A DNA stretch of 64,000 bases from Bacillota bacterium (GCA_023459335.1 JAEWUO010000012.1:1-64000); one strand, 5' to 3'; positions 18,883 through 27,544 are shown, numbered from the stretch's first letter. The notes: a model not told the origin generated them from the sequence alone. Translations and numbers: made by a program.

Positions 18883-20109
18883 CTAAACTCTCTCTACTCT
18901 TATTTGTATACGATCAATTACCTTTGTAAATACGCCGGCATATCCATCGCCATTTATCTCATTATAATTTTGTACAAATGGTAAATAAGGTCCATTTAAC
19001 GTAGAAACCCTATATACAATTTTATAATTCTTATCTATTGAATCTATTTGAATTGCATCTATCGGAGATCCATTTATACCAGCATATCCATTATTAAAAT
19101 CATTAATGTTATACCCGTTAACCCAAGGTAACCATCGACCTTGTGTTCTAACTCTATATCTAATTTCAATAGGTGATTTAATTCTTATTAAACTTATTGG
19201 TTGCCCTATTATGCCGGCATATCCGTTATCATTATCATTTTGCATATCTGTAATTTCACCAAGCCACCTATTTTGACTATTTACTTGATAAGTTATTGAT
19301 GGAATTGGACTAAAAGAGTTTTGGATATTTTCTGTTAACTTCTCTCCTTTAGAATTGAATACATAATGTTCATTAGTTGCGGCGGCTTTTACTGCATTTG
19401 AGAAGTTAGCAAAAGCTCCAATTTGAGACCTTTCATTATTCCACGACTTTCTAACTCTAAATAATTCATCATTCTCTGGTTGAGTGGACTTAGTAACTAC
19501 AACCTCACTATAAAGATTCATATATGACTTAACTTTATTTTTAAAATTGTTCCAATGTGGTAATATATATAATGGACACATTTTATATGGGTGCCTCATT
19601 TGATTTAGAGTATCAGTATTACCAACTTTACCATCTCTTACATTTAGCCAATGAGTGTGTGTATACAATTCGTTTATTGTTAAGTTATTGCTCACAAGTA
19701 GAGCTGCCGCCAACTTAGCCGTCAAATCTTCAGATTTTAAACTTTGAACGTCAACACTATTTCTCATAATACATTCAATTGAGATGGTCTCCATATTTCC
19801 TCTTCCATTACCGTCAGTGGCGTGCCAGCTACTTAATTCTAGTGGTAGGTTTTGCCATATAGAAACATCATCAACATAGAAATGAACCCTAACATCTCCC
19901 ATATTACCATTTACAGTAGCTCTCGTATACTGTTCGGCAGGGGTTGTTGTTGTCGCCACATTTATCCAATCAGTATTATGAATAGTTATGCCGCTTAATC
20001 TTCTTAATCCTCGACTTGGCAATTCTATATTGTTTGGATTTGATACTGTTAATAAATACTGATTTATTTTTAAATCTTTTAATAAATATTCTTTTTGTGG
20101 TATTAACAT
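18883..20109 (-). CDS. Endolysin: N-acetylmuramoyl-L-alanine amidase
   Basis: About 408 residues. Residues 1-190 are an Amidase_2 (PGRP-like) zinc amidase: LSGITIHNTDW (first His), SSWHATDGNGRG, SIECIM, and THTHWLNVRDGK ... RHPYKMCP. A short SPOR-like linker follows (FRVRKSWNNERSQIGAFANF). The C-terminal 130 residues hold three W/G repeats (RWLGEITDMQNDNDNGYAGI; RWLPWVNGYN ... GYAGI; YLPFVQNYN ... GYAGV), like wall-binding modules of clostridial phage lysins. Start ATG 20109 has GGAGGGGG upstream. It cleaves the peptide-glycan bond at lysis. Confidence 0.9.
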   Translation of the reverse strand: MLIPQKEYLLKDLKINQYLLTVSNPNNIELPSRGLRRLSGITIHNTDWINVATTTTPAEQYTRATVNGNMGDVRVHFYVDDVSIWQNLPLELSSWHATDGNGRGNMETISIECIMRNSVDVQSLKSEDLTAKLAAALLVSNNLTINELYTHTHWLNVRDGKVGNTDTLNQMRHPYKMCPLYILPHWNNFKNKVKSYMNLYSEVVVTKSTQPENDELFRVRKSWNNERSQIGAFANFSNAVKAAATNEHYVFNSKGEKLTENIQNSFSPIPSITYQVNSQNRWLGEITDMQNDNDNGYAGIIGQPISLIRIKSPIEIRYRVRTQGRWLPWVNGYNINDFNNGYAGINGSPIDAIQIDSIDKNYKIVYRVSTLNGPYLPFVQNYNEINGDGYAGVFTKVIDRIQIRVERV

Positions 20110-20110
20110 A

Positions 20111-20317
20111 TTAATGTCCCCCTCCATTATGCATGGAATTAATTCGACACTCACTCTCTATACTTTCAACACGAGAATTTAAAGTGCAAATCTTTTCTTC
20201 AATTGATTTATTCTTTTGAATAATTAATTCTAACTCCATTTTTGAAACTGAATTTTTTTCAAGTTTATCTAAACTTTTAGACATCGCCTGTAGATTAGAT
20301 AACAATTCTTGATCTTT
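20111..20317 (-). CDS. Small membrane/coiled-coil protein, exon 2 (after IStron)
   Basis: Coiled-coil half (QELLSNLQAMSKSLDKLEKN; SIEEKICTLNSRVESIESE) ending in NSMHNGGGH. Joined to exon 1 (21992-21885) it gives a 104-residue protein with an N-terminal membrane segment, resembling phage XhlA-type lysis accessory proteins. The splice site is placed after G at 20318, which keeps the frame; other in-frame choices within 6 bases exist. Confidence 0.72.
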   Translation of the reverse strand, partial: KDQELLSNLQAMSKSLDKLEKNSVSKMELELIIQKNKSIEEKICTLNSRVESIESECRINSMHNGGGH

Positions 20318-20470
20318 CTTACCTTCCTGTTATGTTATTCAATTATTCGTTAGATAATTAAAGAACTGCTTATTTAATAAGCTATAAAGGTTAACAGAAT
20401 CCTCTTGAGACTATATTGCGAGCCGCATTAATGTCTCGATCTAATTCCAAACTACAACTACACTTGTAAA
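20318..20470 (-). ncRNA. Probable omega RNA / right end of IStron
   Basis: In TnpB systems the guide RNA scaffold overlaps the 3' end of tnpB and ends at the element's right boundary, so the guide would be copied from the exon beyond 20317. Here the region after the tnpB stop holds TATAGCTTATTAAATAAGC (a TTAT-rich hairpin, GCTTATT/AATAAGC). The extent is inferred from family knowledge, not folded. Confidence 0.5.
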
Positions 20471-21473
20471 CTCTATCTTTTAATGTCAATTCAAGGTTTC
20501 TCTTTCCACATCTTGAACAATCCATTGAAGTATATGCTGGATTAACTTTAATGAAAATTCTTCCAAATTTCTTACATTTCCACTCTAAGGCTATTATAAA
20601 CATACCTAGTGGAGCAATAATTCTTAATCTTCGACGATTTTTATTTGACATTAAAATTTTACCATTTGTTAAATCTTCAATAGCAATATTATTTTCTATT
20701 GCTAATTGAGTAGTTGTTTGTTCTATAAAATCTTTCTTTAAATTTTCTAATCTAAAATAAGCTTTGTCAAGTTTTTCTTTCAATTTCTGATAATTGTTTG
20801 AACCTTTGGTTTTCTTGCTTAATTTAGACTTTAAAGAATTAATTCTATAAAATTGTCTAAGAACAGTTCTTGGATAGTTTATTTTAATTCCATTTGATGT
20901 CGTCATGAAATCTTTTATTCCCCAATCAAGACCTAATTGATTTTCTGTTTTTTCTAATGGTTCAATATTTACTTCACAAGAACCGCTAATATACCATTTT
21001 CCATAGGAGCAAGTATATCTTGGCTCTGTTATTGTTTTAATATTGTATTTGTTTAGAAATGTCATATCAATTGGACACTTTCTTCCTTTTTTAACACCAG
21101 AAAGATTAATTGTATTGTCATCATTTATTTTAATTGTTTGACTAGCAATACAGAATGATTGTTTATTTGGATTATATTTGTGAAATTTTGGCGGTCTCCC
21201 GTTCTTGTTGTAAACTCTTTTCCAAGTTTGAGAATATTTCTTTGCAATATCATTATATATTCTTTTTGGAATATCTTCTCTAATGAATTCCTTCATTAAA
21301 TCTTGAGGAGAAGAACCTTTGATGCTATATGTTCCACATATAATTTTTTCTCCAGAGTTTTTATATTTTTCAACAACATAATTCCACATTTCATGAGAAC
21401 ACTTACAGAAGTAAAATAATTTTTCTTCTTGTTCTTTGTTTGGATAGATTCTGACTTTGAATCCTATTTTCAT
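20391..21473 (-). CDS. tnpB: TnpB RNA-guided nuclease (IS605/IStron)
   Basis: 360 residues, normal TnpB length. RuvC-I LGLDWGIKDFMTT (Asp near 184), RuvC-II IAIEDLTNGKI (Glu near 252), zinc finger CSRCGKRN ... YKCSCSLE, RuvC-III DRDINAARNI. All catalytic residues and the four Cys are present, so the nuclease looks intact. ATG at 21473 after GGAGGTGATATAA. Function: omega-RNA-guided cleavage of empty donor sites, which keeps the element in place. Confidence 0.95.
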   Translation of the reverse strand: MKIGFKVRIYPNKEQEEKLFYFCKCSHEMWNYVVEKYKNSGEKIICGTYSIKGSSPQDLMKEFIREDIPKRIYNDIAKKYSQTWKRVYNKNGRPPKFHKYNPNKQSFCIASQTIKINDDNTINLSGVKKGRKCPIDMTFLNKYNIKTITEPRYTCSYGKWYISGSCEVNIEPLEKTENQLGLDWGIKDFMTTSNGIKINYPRTVLRQFYRINSLKSKLSKKTKGSNNYQKLKEKLDKAYFRLENLKKDFIEQTTTQLAIENNIAIEDLTNGKILMSNKNRRRLRIIAPLGMFIIALEWKCKKFGRIFIKVNPAYTSMDCSRCGKRNLELTLKDRVYKCSCSLELDRDINAARNIVSRGFC

Positions 21474-21489
21474 TTATATCACCTCCTTT

Positions 21490-21884
21490 TAATTAATTAT
21501 ACCACAAAATTAATTAAAAGTCAATAGGTGAATGTTCTCTTAACCTCTCGGCTAAGCACAGGTCATATCACAATCTTTCTTTTAGTAATTAAAAGTTAAG
21601 ATTCCCTCCGCTACCTAGACTACTAGGATACATGACCGTCGAACTTTACTCATATTACCTAAGATAACTTAGAGTCTTAGCTGCTGATTATCTCTACCTA
21701 ATAATTTTTAAACATTCACACTTGAAATTTCTTTCTATGTTGTAGTTTATTAGTCTAATAAGATTTTCCAGCAATTCAAAGGGTTTTCGACATACATTTC
21801 TGTATGAAGTGACTATTTCCTTAATTATATTAAAATATATTAATGCAGTCTATAGCGAAACGCATATATGATAATTAAGTTCTA
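21490..21884 (-). ncRNA. Group I ribozyme of IStron copy 2
   Basis: Contains AATTGCTGGAAA (P), CTAATAAACTACAACATA, AAGTGTGAATGTTTAAAAA, ATCAGCAGCTAAG (Q/R-like) and a P7-like GTTCGACGGTC ... GATATGACC. The stretch from AATTGCTGGAA to TTATTAGG is closely similar to gyrB intron A at 39987-40075. Confidence 0.8.
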
Positions 21885-21992
21885 ATCATAAGATTTTTTG
21901 CCAAGTGCATTTTTGACATTGAATATTGTAACCAGCATACCTATTAAAGTTGCTGATGTAGAAATTATTAAAGTTAGTAAATTAGTAGACAT
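21885..21992 (-). CDS. Small membrane/coiled-coil protein, exon 1
   Basis: 36 codons: MSTNLLTLIISTSATLIGML forms one membrane helix, then VTIFNVKNALGKKSYD, interrupted by the IStron. A 7-bp direct duplication (ATGTCTA ATGTCTA) creates two ATGs; only the second, 12 bases from GGAGG, opens this frame. Located between holin-like genes and the endolysin, hence probably a lysis accessory (XhlA-like). Confidence 0.7.
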
Positions 21993-22000
21993 TAGACATT

Positions 22001-22087
22001 TTAACCTCCAATTTTCTTTTTTATATTGGATAAAGTTTCTTTAAGTTTTATTTGTGCTAATTTTAGTTTAGCAAGAAAATCATTCAT
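22001..22087 (-). CDS. Small basic protein in the lysis cassette
   Basis: 28 residues, MNDFLAKLKLAQIKLKETLS then NIKKKIGG; ATG at 22087 overlaps the stop region of the preceding gene. An amphipathic Lys-rich helix. Its GGAGG-containing end serves as the ribosome site of the next gene. Short, so only moderately certain. Confidence 0.5.
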   Translation of the reverse strand: MNDFLAKLKLAQIKLKETLSNIKKKIGG

Positions 22088-22089
22088 TA

Positions 22090-22368
22090 TCAATCACTCT
22101 CCCCTTCCTTATCGTCTACAGCAGTAGTTGTTTTTATTGTTGGATTATCTATAACTATTGTATCCGTTTTATAAAAAATAAAGAATAGTAGAAAAATTAC
22201 AATAATTGTTATACAAATCGTTCTACACATTGTTATTTTGAATTTTTCCACACTCCTTGTATTTTTTTCACTTAAATTGTCTTTAGTAATTTCAATTAAA
22301 GTATTATTGATTTTACATAAAGTTTCCAATGTTTCTTGGGCTAATTGGAGTTCTTTTTCAGTTGCCAT
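22090..22368 (-). CDS. Single-pass membrane protein, lysis-cassette
   Basis: 92 residues: N-terminal coiled coil (LQLAQETLETLCKINNTLIE), one strong membrane helix at about 48-68 (TICITIIVIFLLFFIFY), and a short acidic tail. Behind GGGGGGTGAG. Topology and position fit a holin partner or antiholin. No family assigned. Confidence 0.72.
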   Translation of the reverse strand: MATEKELQLAQETLETLCKINNTLIEITKDNLSEKNTRSVEKFKITMCRTICITIIVIFLLFFIFYKTDTIVIDNPTIKTTTAVDDKEGESD

Positions 22369-22438
22369 AAACTCACCCCCCTCTTTAAATAATGTAATTA
22401 TTTGGATAGAGGTTTGTTTATTTTTTGTCTAAGTTTAT

Positions 22439-22792
22439 TTAGTCTTCTTTATCTAGATTTTTAGTATTTTTTAGTACAATGTCTTTTAATTTTCCCAATG
22501 CTTGGGTTGCATAAAAAATACTAGTTGTACCAAACAATCCAGCAATAACCTTATTTGTTATTTCAATTTCTATATTTAAGTCTAATCTTTCTAATATTAT
22601 TGGGAATAAATAAGATGCAACCGACAGACAAGTTAACCCAACAATAAAAGAAATTAGCTTTAGTACTGTGTTTTTTAGTTTTGTCTTACTGATTTTTTCA
22701 TATAATACTTTAGTATTATAATATAATCCAAATGAAAAGTTTGAAATATAGCACAAAACAAATATAACGATTGATATCAATAAAATATACAT
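22439..22792 (-). CDS. Holin-like membrane protein
   Basis: 117 residues with three hydrophobic segments (1-24, 46-66, 80-100) and a charged C-terminal tail KLKDIVLKNTKNLDKED. This is the size and topology of class I holins; it lies between tail-fibre genes and the endolysin. By analogy it would form the lethal membrane lesion at lysis. Confidence 0.7.
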   Translation of the reverse strand: MYILLISIVIFVLCYISNFSFGLYYNTKVLYEKISKTKLKNTVLKLISFIVGLTCLSVASYLFPIILERLDLNIEIEITNKVIAGLFGTTSIFYATQALGKLKDIVLKNTKNLDKED

Positions 22793-22804
22793 TGTATCAC
22801 CTAC

Positions 22805-25339
22805 TTAAGTTATATCTTTAGTTAAATCTACAAATTGTTTTTTGTAGATTGTTGTTGGCTGACTAGTAGACTGTGTCCAAATTGTATTGTTTTTATCGCC
22901 AACTATATATCCGCTTGTTGTCGTAGTCTCGTAAAAATCCCACATTTTTATATAGTTCAAATCTAAATCATACAACATTATTTTTGATGTATTGGTTTGT
23001 AATAATATGTAATTATCGTCGATTAACACAATGTTGCGGATAATCGCTGCCTCAGAAATTTGTGTTTCTGCTGCTATTGTGTTTGTTGATATTTGGTATT
23101 TCACCAAAACTCCGCCATCATTGCCAACATATAGATAGTCATCTTTATAAAATCCATTTCTAAAAAGGTTAGCGGATAATGTTGTTTGTGGAAATGTTTG
23201 TATAATGTTCAAATCCCAATCTAAAAACTCTACTCGTCGATATTTGATATCACTACTTAACATAGTGTTGATACCAGCAACAAAAAAACCGTTTTCGTGC
23301 TCTATTATATTTAATGGGGTATTCCAAACAATTTCGGAAACAGAAGAAAAATCTTCTTTTTTGATTTTTCGTATTTTGTGAAATTCTCCTACCGTCTGCA
23401 TAATCTGGATACACGCTAAATATAGATATTCTCCGTTTTCTGTTATCCCAAAGATATTGGAAGAGTTTGTAGTGGATGCTCCACTTACCCCCGTGTATAA
23501 AATGGGGCTTTCTGACACCAAATCTAGAGTACATCTATCGTATTTACGTACGTATACATCTCTATATTTTTTATCAGTTATTGTTTCCACACATTTTGTA
23601 ATATATATATGATTATTGTCAAAACATATACCTACAGTTGAAACATTTGCACCATCATTTATGGTTTTTAAAAGAGCATTAGTTTGATAATCTCTAACTT
23701 CTATCGTTCCAGCACTTGTAGTGTTTGGTAATACAAATAATTTACCATCGATTATTACCATTTTATAGATAGATATAGTATCTGTAATTGTTGATAAATC
23801 TTTAATCAGATAAGGTCCTTCACCTTGTTCATACGTTATACTGCTAGGCACCATAGAGGGTATATTATTATATAAAGAATTCGTTAGGGTTACGCCAGAC
23901 TTAATCACTATCTCTATTTTGTAATATAGATAATCGTCATTAGCAGCTATAAATACTTTAAAATCGCCAGCTTCTTTTTCAATAATTTTGTTTAGACCAC
24001 TACCGTCTGGATTTTGGTATTGGGTTAGTCTTATAAATACAGTCGATAAACTGTCTGTTGACTTTACGCCATTTAATATATATGACTTGTTCGGTGTTAG
24101 TTTATTATTTGCACCAGGTACAGCTAACACAAACTCACTATCAGCCGTTGTTGTACCTGTAAATGATAATTGTCTTAAATAACCATTTTCCAACGTGTTA
24201 CAAGTCATACTCATACCATTTAGTGTGTAAACGGTGTCTACCCATGTTCCTGACGTATTTAAACTGATTAAGTCTGTCGTTTTTATAACTGTTGTTGATG
24301 TACTGTTTTGTAAATTGTCTATTATCTGATATTTTGCAATAGTACCATCATCCATTGCATTACGATATAATATTTGATTACTCTCATCAACCTCTAAGAC
24401 AAAGTTTATGGACTTTGTTGTTTGTAACTTAGCTAACAAATTCCCAGTTTCGGACACTCTATATATAGTACCAAAATAATCACCGACCCAAAAATTATTT
24501 AAAGCTTTTTTAAAAGTATAAATTGCAATATTAGTACCAGTTGTAAAAAAATCGCTTACATAGCTCAAATCAGCTAACGACCATTTTTTTACAACGCCTC
24601 CAGTAGATACTGTATATAAATAATCACCATCTATCAGTAATCTTGTCGACTCTATGTTGTTGTTTGCTGTTGCTACAACCGTGCTTATATCAGTCGTGGA
24701 TACTTTTATAATATTGCCTAAATTTGGGGAATTACCTAAGCCCGTGATATATATATATCCGTCTTGACACAACAAATGAGATGGTTGGTTATAAACCGAT
24801 GGCCCCGTTGCCTGTTTTGTTATTGTCTCTTTGTCTATCTTATATATTTTCCCTGCTATGTCAACTGTATACAGGTAATCATCATCCATGCACATTCCTC
24901 GTGTGCCGCCTATTGTCAATTGTTTAGATATTAAGACCTCCCCTGTTTCCAGTAACCCTTTAACTACCCATCCACCACTCGTTGACGTTAAATAATAATG
25001 CGTATCATCGCTTATTATTATTTGTATATTCGCAGAGCCAACATACAAAAACACCTGCTTGACAATTTCCATGGTATTTATGTCAATGATTACTAAACCA
25101 CAACCAGTGTTATGTACACCACCCACGTACAACCAATTTTTGTACAGTAAAGTAGGTCTCGTTGACGATATTGGCAGTGTGCCAGTTTCACCTACTTTTT
25201 TAAATGTATATCTACTATCTGTTATTTTGTCAACTATTGTAGATAGTCTACTATCACTGGGTATAATATTTAAATTATCCTCAAGAGCTTTTCTAATCTT
25301 ATTTAAATTAGCTGGCTTGTTTTCAAAAATTACTGCCAT
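22805..25339 (-). CDS. Tail-associated beta-propeller protein
   Basis: 844 residues, ATG at 25339 behind GGAGGTGG. Many repeated blades with Y(L/I)Y pattern: WLYVGG, YLYTVD, YIYITG, YLYTVS, FWVGDYFGTIYRV, YLYLAC, YLYVGNDGG, fitting two propellers separated by a central beta domain (residues about 350-500). The N-terminal 45 residues (IRKALEDNLNIIPSDSRLST) look like a base-plate or fibre-attachment segment. Probably a receptor-binding or fibre protein. Base composition is less extreme than in neighbours and the GCGGC words common elsewhere are nearly absent, hinting at separate origin. Confidence 0.75.
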   Translation of the reverse strand: MAVIFENKPANLNKIRKALEDNLNIIPSDSRLSTIVDKITDSRYTFKKVGETGTLPISSTRPTLLYKNWLYVGGVHNTGCGLVIIDINTMEIVKQVFLYVGSANIQIIISDDTHYYLTSTSGGWVVKGLLETGEVLISKQLTIGGTRGMCMDDDYLYTVDIAGKIYKIDKETITKQATGPSVYNQPSHLLCQDGYIYITGLGNSPNLGNIIKVSTTDISTVVATANNNIESTRLLIDGDYLYTVSTGGVVKKWSLADLSYVSDFFTTGTNIAIYTFKKALNNFWVGDYFGTIYRVSETGNLLAKLQTTKSINFVLEVDESNQILYRNAMDDGTIAKYQIIDNLQNSTSTTVIKTTDLISLNTSGTWVDTVYTLNGMSMTCNTLENGYLRQLSFTGTTTADSEFVLAVPGANNKLTPNKSYILNGVKSTDSLSTVFIRLTQYQNPDGSGLNKIIEKEAGDFKVFIAANDDYLYYKIEIVIKSGVTLTNSLYNNIPSMVPSSITYEQGEGPYLIKDLSTITDTISIYKMVIIDGKLFVLPNTTSAGTIEVRDYQTNALLKTINDGANVSTVGICFDNNHIYITKCVETITDKKYRDVYVRKYDRCTLDLVSESPILYTGVSGASTTNSSNIFGITENGEYLYLACIQIMQTVGEFHKIRKIKKEDFSSVSEIVWNTPLNIIEHENGFFVAGINTMLSSDIKYRRVEFLDWDLNIIQTFPQTTLSANLFRNGFYKDDYLYVGNDGGVLVKYQISTNTIAAETQISEAAIIRNIVLIDDNYILLQTNTSKIMLYDLDLNYIKMWDFYETTTTSGYIVGDKNNTIWTQSTSQPTTIYKKQFVDLTKDIT

Positions 25340-26520
25340 TTTTTCACCACCTCCAAAGTTATGTTTAAATTAACCGTAGGTTTATATTCAAAACACGTTA
25401 TTTTCAACACGTTTGTAGCCGATATTTCACCCTTACTAAAGTAAGAGTATGCTTCTTGTTCTTGCCTAGCAATGTTTATATCACTAGATAATACAAGAGA
25501 TACTTTTATATCGTGAGTTATGTTTGTTATTTGTTCTCCTTCTATTACCACAGGTATGGTATCCTCATATGGTCCCGTACCAGTCCAGTCGGTGGATAAT
25601 ATAACCGCTGGTAATTCACCTATTATAGACTTTGATGTATTATTTAAAAGAGTTCTTTGTATATCATTAACAAATCTTTTATTTTCACTATCTGTTATAT
25701 TAGCGGTTGTTGTTGTGTCAACATTAACCACATTACTCAAGCCTACTTGCGATTTAGTGACACCATGTGGATTGCTAGTGTTACTTGTATGTGTTGTCAA
25801 ATCTAAGTTATCAGCCTTAAGATTTAAAGCTGTTTGTGTTAAAGTTGAAATAGGTTTGTTTAAGTCACTGGTGTTATCTACATTACTCAAGCCCACATCA
25901 GCTTTATCAATAACAACAATCCCAGTTTTGCCATTAACTGAAACAACATCATCACTATTATCGGACTTTTCCGCCACGCCATCGGCATCATATATTAACC
26001 AATCTCCAGCTTTCCAAGTAATTCCAAACTGTGTGCCATCATGAGATACAACATACACATGACTTACTTTAGTTAAGTCTGTAGCGGTTAAGCTGGGTGT
26101 ATTTGTTTCGGCATTCCAAGTACCAATATATTTTAATAAAGTCGAGGGTAGATTTTGTAGCGGAACTTTACCACCACTATCTAAGCCGCAGTATCCATTA
26201 TTAACATCTTTATTTAAGGTATTTTCTGGCGTATACCCTATTTTACTAATAATGGTTGTGTTTGTCTCATCTCCTGTATTAGTTCCAGATGTATTGGATA
26301 AGGTCGTTAAGTTTGTGTCAGTTACAAACCTTTTATTTTCGCTGTCAACAATATTTGATGTAGTTGTTGTGTCTACATTTACAACATCGCTTAAACCTAC
26401 TTGGGCTTTAGTTACAGAATGCGGATTGTCGACTCTAAGTGTATGTGAACTTATTGCGGCTCTTGCTATTCCATCAATAGTACCACCGCCGCCAGAGCCG
26501 CCAAATATATCATATGCCAT
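25330..26520 (-). CDS. Tail-fibre protein with duplicated fibre repeats
   Basis: 396 residues. The segment NPHSVTKAQVGLSDVVNVDT at about 32-51 recurs as NPHGVTKSQVGLSNVVNVDT at about 250-269, each followed by T-rich and DSENKRFV sequence; a third, shorter DKADVGLSNVDNTSDLNKPI lies between. Such repeats are a hallmark of phage tail fibres. Gly-rich N-terminus (GGSGGGG). The end overlaps the propeller gene by 10 bp. Confidence 0.85.
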   Translation of the reverse strand: MAYDIFGGSGGGGTIDGIARAAISSHTLRVDNPHSVTKAQVGLSDVVNVDTTTTSNIVDSENKRFVTDTNLTTLSNTSGTNTGDETNTTIISKIGYTPENTLNKDVNNGYCGLDSGGKVPLQNLPSTLLKYIGTWNAETNTPSLTATDLTKVSHVYVVSHDGTQFGITWKAGDWLIYDADGVAEKSDNSDDVVSVNGKTGIVVIDKADVGLSNVDNTSDLNKPISTLTQTALNLKADNLDLTTHTSNTSNPHGVTKSQVGLSNVVNVDTTTTANITDSENKRFVNDIQRTLLNNTSKSIIGELPAVILSTDWTGTGPYEDTIPVVIEGEQITNITHDIKVSLVLSSDINIARQEQEAYSYFSKGEISATNVLKITCFEYKPTVNLNITLEVVKKWQ

Positions 26521-26533
26521 TTTATATCACCTC

Positions 26534-26818
26534 CTAGATAATATAATAAATATTTTGTGATGAAATTCCATTGGGAAAATATAAGCTATATATTTTTAGA
26601 TAAAAATCTCCTTCAAATGGCGTTACGAATCGTCCACTTTGTGGTATCTCTATTAACTCCCCGTTTATTTTCATCTCTGTTCCCGCAGTCGCTTCTATAG
26701 CTAGATATTTTAAATAGAATGGATTATTTCTATTTTTTTCTCTAGCTTTAAAAACATCAACCAGATTGGTTGTTCCATTAGCTGTAACATTTTTGCCATT
26801 CTCAATTCCATTATACAA
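26534..26818 (-). CDS. Hypothetical structural protein before tail fibre
   Basis: Up to 94 residues, with segments EKNRNNPFYLKYLAIEATAG and SGRFVTPFEGDFYLKIYSLY of beta character; probably a small virion protein. The only standard start is TTG 26818, directly abutting GGAGG; an ATT at 26806 would be better spaced. It overlaps the HPr-like gene by 8 bp. Confidence 0.65.
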   Translation of the reverse strand: MYNGIENGKNVTANGTTNLVDVFKAREKNRNNPFYLKYLAIEATAGTEMKINGELIEIPQSGRFVTPFEGDFYLKIYSLYFPNGISSQNIYYII

Positions 26819-27056
26819 CCTCCTCTTCTTTTAGAATAGATATTATTATATCAATATTATCTATATTCGATACTATGGAAACTTTGTCATTGTACTTTAA
26901 ATCTAAGGACAAAGTTCCTACTAATGATTGTAAATTAGCCTTCCTATCGTCTTTTATTAAATAATAGGAATATTTTAATTCTCTTATCTTTTCTACTATT
27001 TGAGCCGCGGCTCTACCTTTTAAATCTTTTCTTAGAATTATTTCTTTTTTAAACAT
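26811..27056 (-). CDS. HPr/Crh-like protein lacking the phospho-His
   Basis: 81 residues with an HPr-like pattern along its length: KKEIILRKDLKGRAAAQIVE against the GLHARPA region, and KANLQSLVGTLSLDLKYNDK against HPr N-x-K-S-I-M-G-x-M-S-L. The regulatory Ser46 position is Ser, while the His15 position is Lys or Gly, as Crh replaces it with Gln. HPr and Crh relay sugar-PTS phosphate or act with CcpA in Firmicutes. First gene of the leftward unit, directly after its promoter. Function here unknown. Confidence 0.7.
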   Translation of the reverse strand: MFKKEIILRKDLKGRAAAQIVEKIRELKYSYYLIKDDRKANLQSLVGTLSLDLKYNDKVSIVSNIDNIDIIISILKEEEVV

Positions 27057-27117
27057 TCTATTTTCTCCTCTCTTTTAATGAATTTAAGTTTGAAGGACTT
27101 TTTCATTCATTAATATA

Positions 27118-27146
27118 ATTATATCATATAATCGAAGTAAAGTCAA
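27118..27146 (-). promoter_or_regulatory. Leftward promoter for HPr-like/tail/lysis unit
   Basis: TTGACT (27146-27141), 17 bp, TATAAT (27123-27118), extended TGA. Confidence 0.85.
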
Positions 27147-27331
27147 TATAATTAATTTAACCTAGAATACGAATTGCTACATATTGACTTTTTTAATATT
27201 ATAGTACATAATAATATTATTGTTTTAATAATTTGGCTACCACAATCTATTTCTAACGAAATAGGTAAATCCTTACTCGCTACGCTCGAAAAGATTTACA
27301 ATAAGTTGTTAATATTAAATAGTTGTTAATA

Positions 27332-27360
27332 TTGACTATAGTTTCTATGTTTGATATAAT
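27332..27360 (+). promoter_or_regulatory. Rightward promoter upstream of the 11-bp repeats
   Basis: TTGACT, 17 bp, TATAAT at 27355-27360, TGA extension; transcription would run through the repeat array. Confidence 0.8.
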
Positions 27361-27387
27361 TATATTATGGGGTTGGGGCGATAAATA

Positions 27388-27442
27388 AGTCTTTAATAAG
27401 TCTTTAATATTACTTTAATATTACTTTAATATTTCTTTAATA
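27388..27442 (+). repeat. Five tandem 11-bp iteron-like repeats
   Basis: AGTCTTTAATA twice, TTACTTTAATA twice, TTTCTTTAATA once, in register with no gaps (27388, 27399, 27410, 27421, 27432). Period of 11 bp puts the CTTTAATA core on one DNA face. Confidence 0.9.
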
Positions 27443-27515
27443 TTTAAATTTATTAACTATTTATATAATATAATATAAAGTAACTTATATTATATTACTC
27501 CGCAACTTAATTATA

Positions 27516-27544
27516 TTGACTTATTTCATTAAGTGTGATATAAT
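27516..27544 (+). promoter_or_regulatory. Rightward promoter for 27606 gene
   Basis: TTGACT, 17 bp, TATAAT (27539-27544), followed by TATATTATAG, the standard downstream sequence of this genome's promoters. Confidence 0.86.

Larger units (their letters stand above)
20318..21884 (-). mobile_element. IStron copy 2 (complete): group I ribozyme + tnpB
   Basis: About 1567 bp between two exons of a small lysis-cassette gene. The 5' third is a group I intron (P segment AATTGCTGGAAA at about 21776-21765, further core to 21490), the middle is tnpB, and the 3' 70 bases form the right end. It follows TCTTATGAT and starts TAGAACTTA; CdISt1 of Clostridioides difficile likewise inserts after TTGAT. There is no tnpA, so mobility in trans is expected. 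Exon joining restores a single frame, so splicing rather than inactivation is predicted. Confidence 0.88.

Noticed and set aside
20391..21473. Plain IS605 insertion inactivating a gene
   Set aside because: The 5' end carries a full group I-like core and the flanking exons rejoin in frame, so IStron fits better.
25520..26044. Plus-strand frame opposite the tail-fibre gene
   Set aside because: Mirror of the Thr/Val-rich fibre repeats; no own signals.
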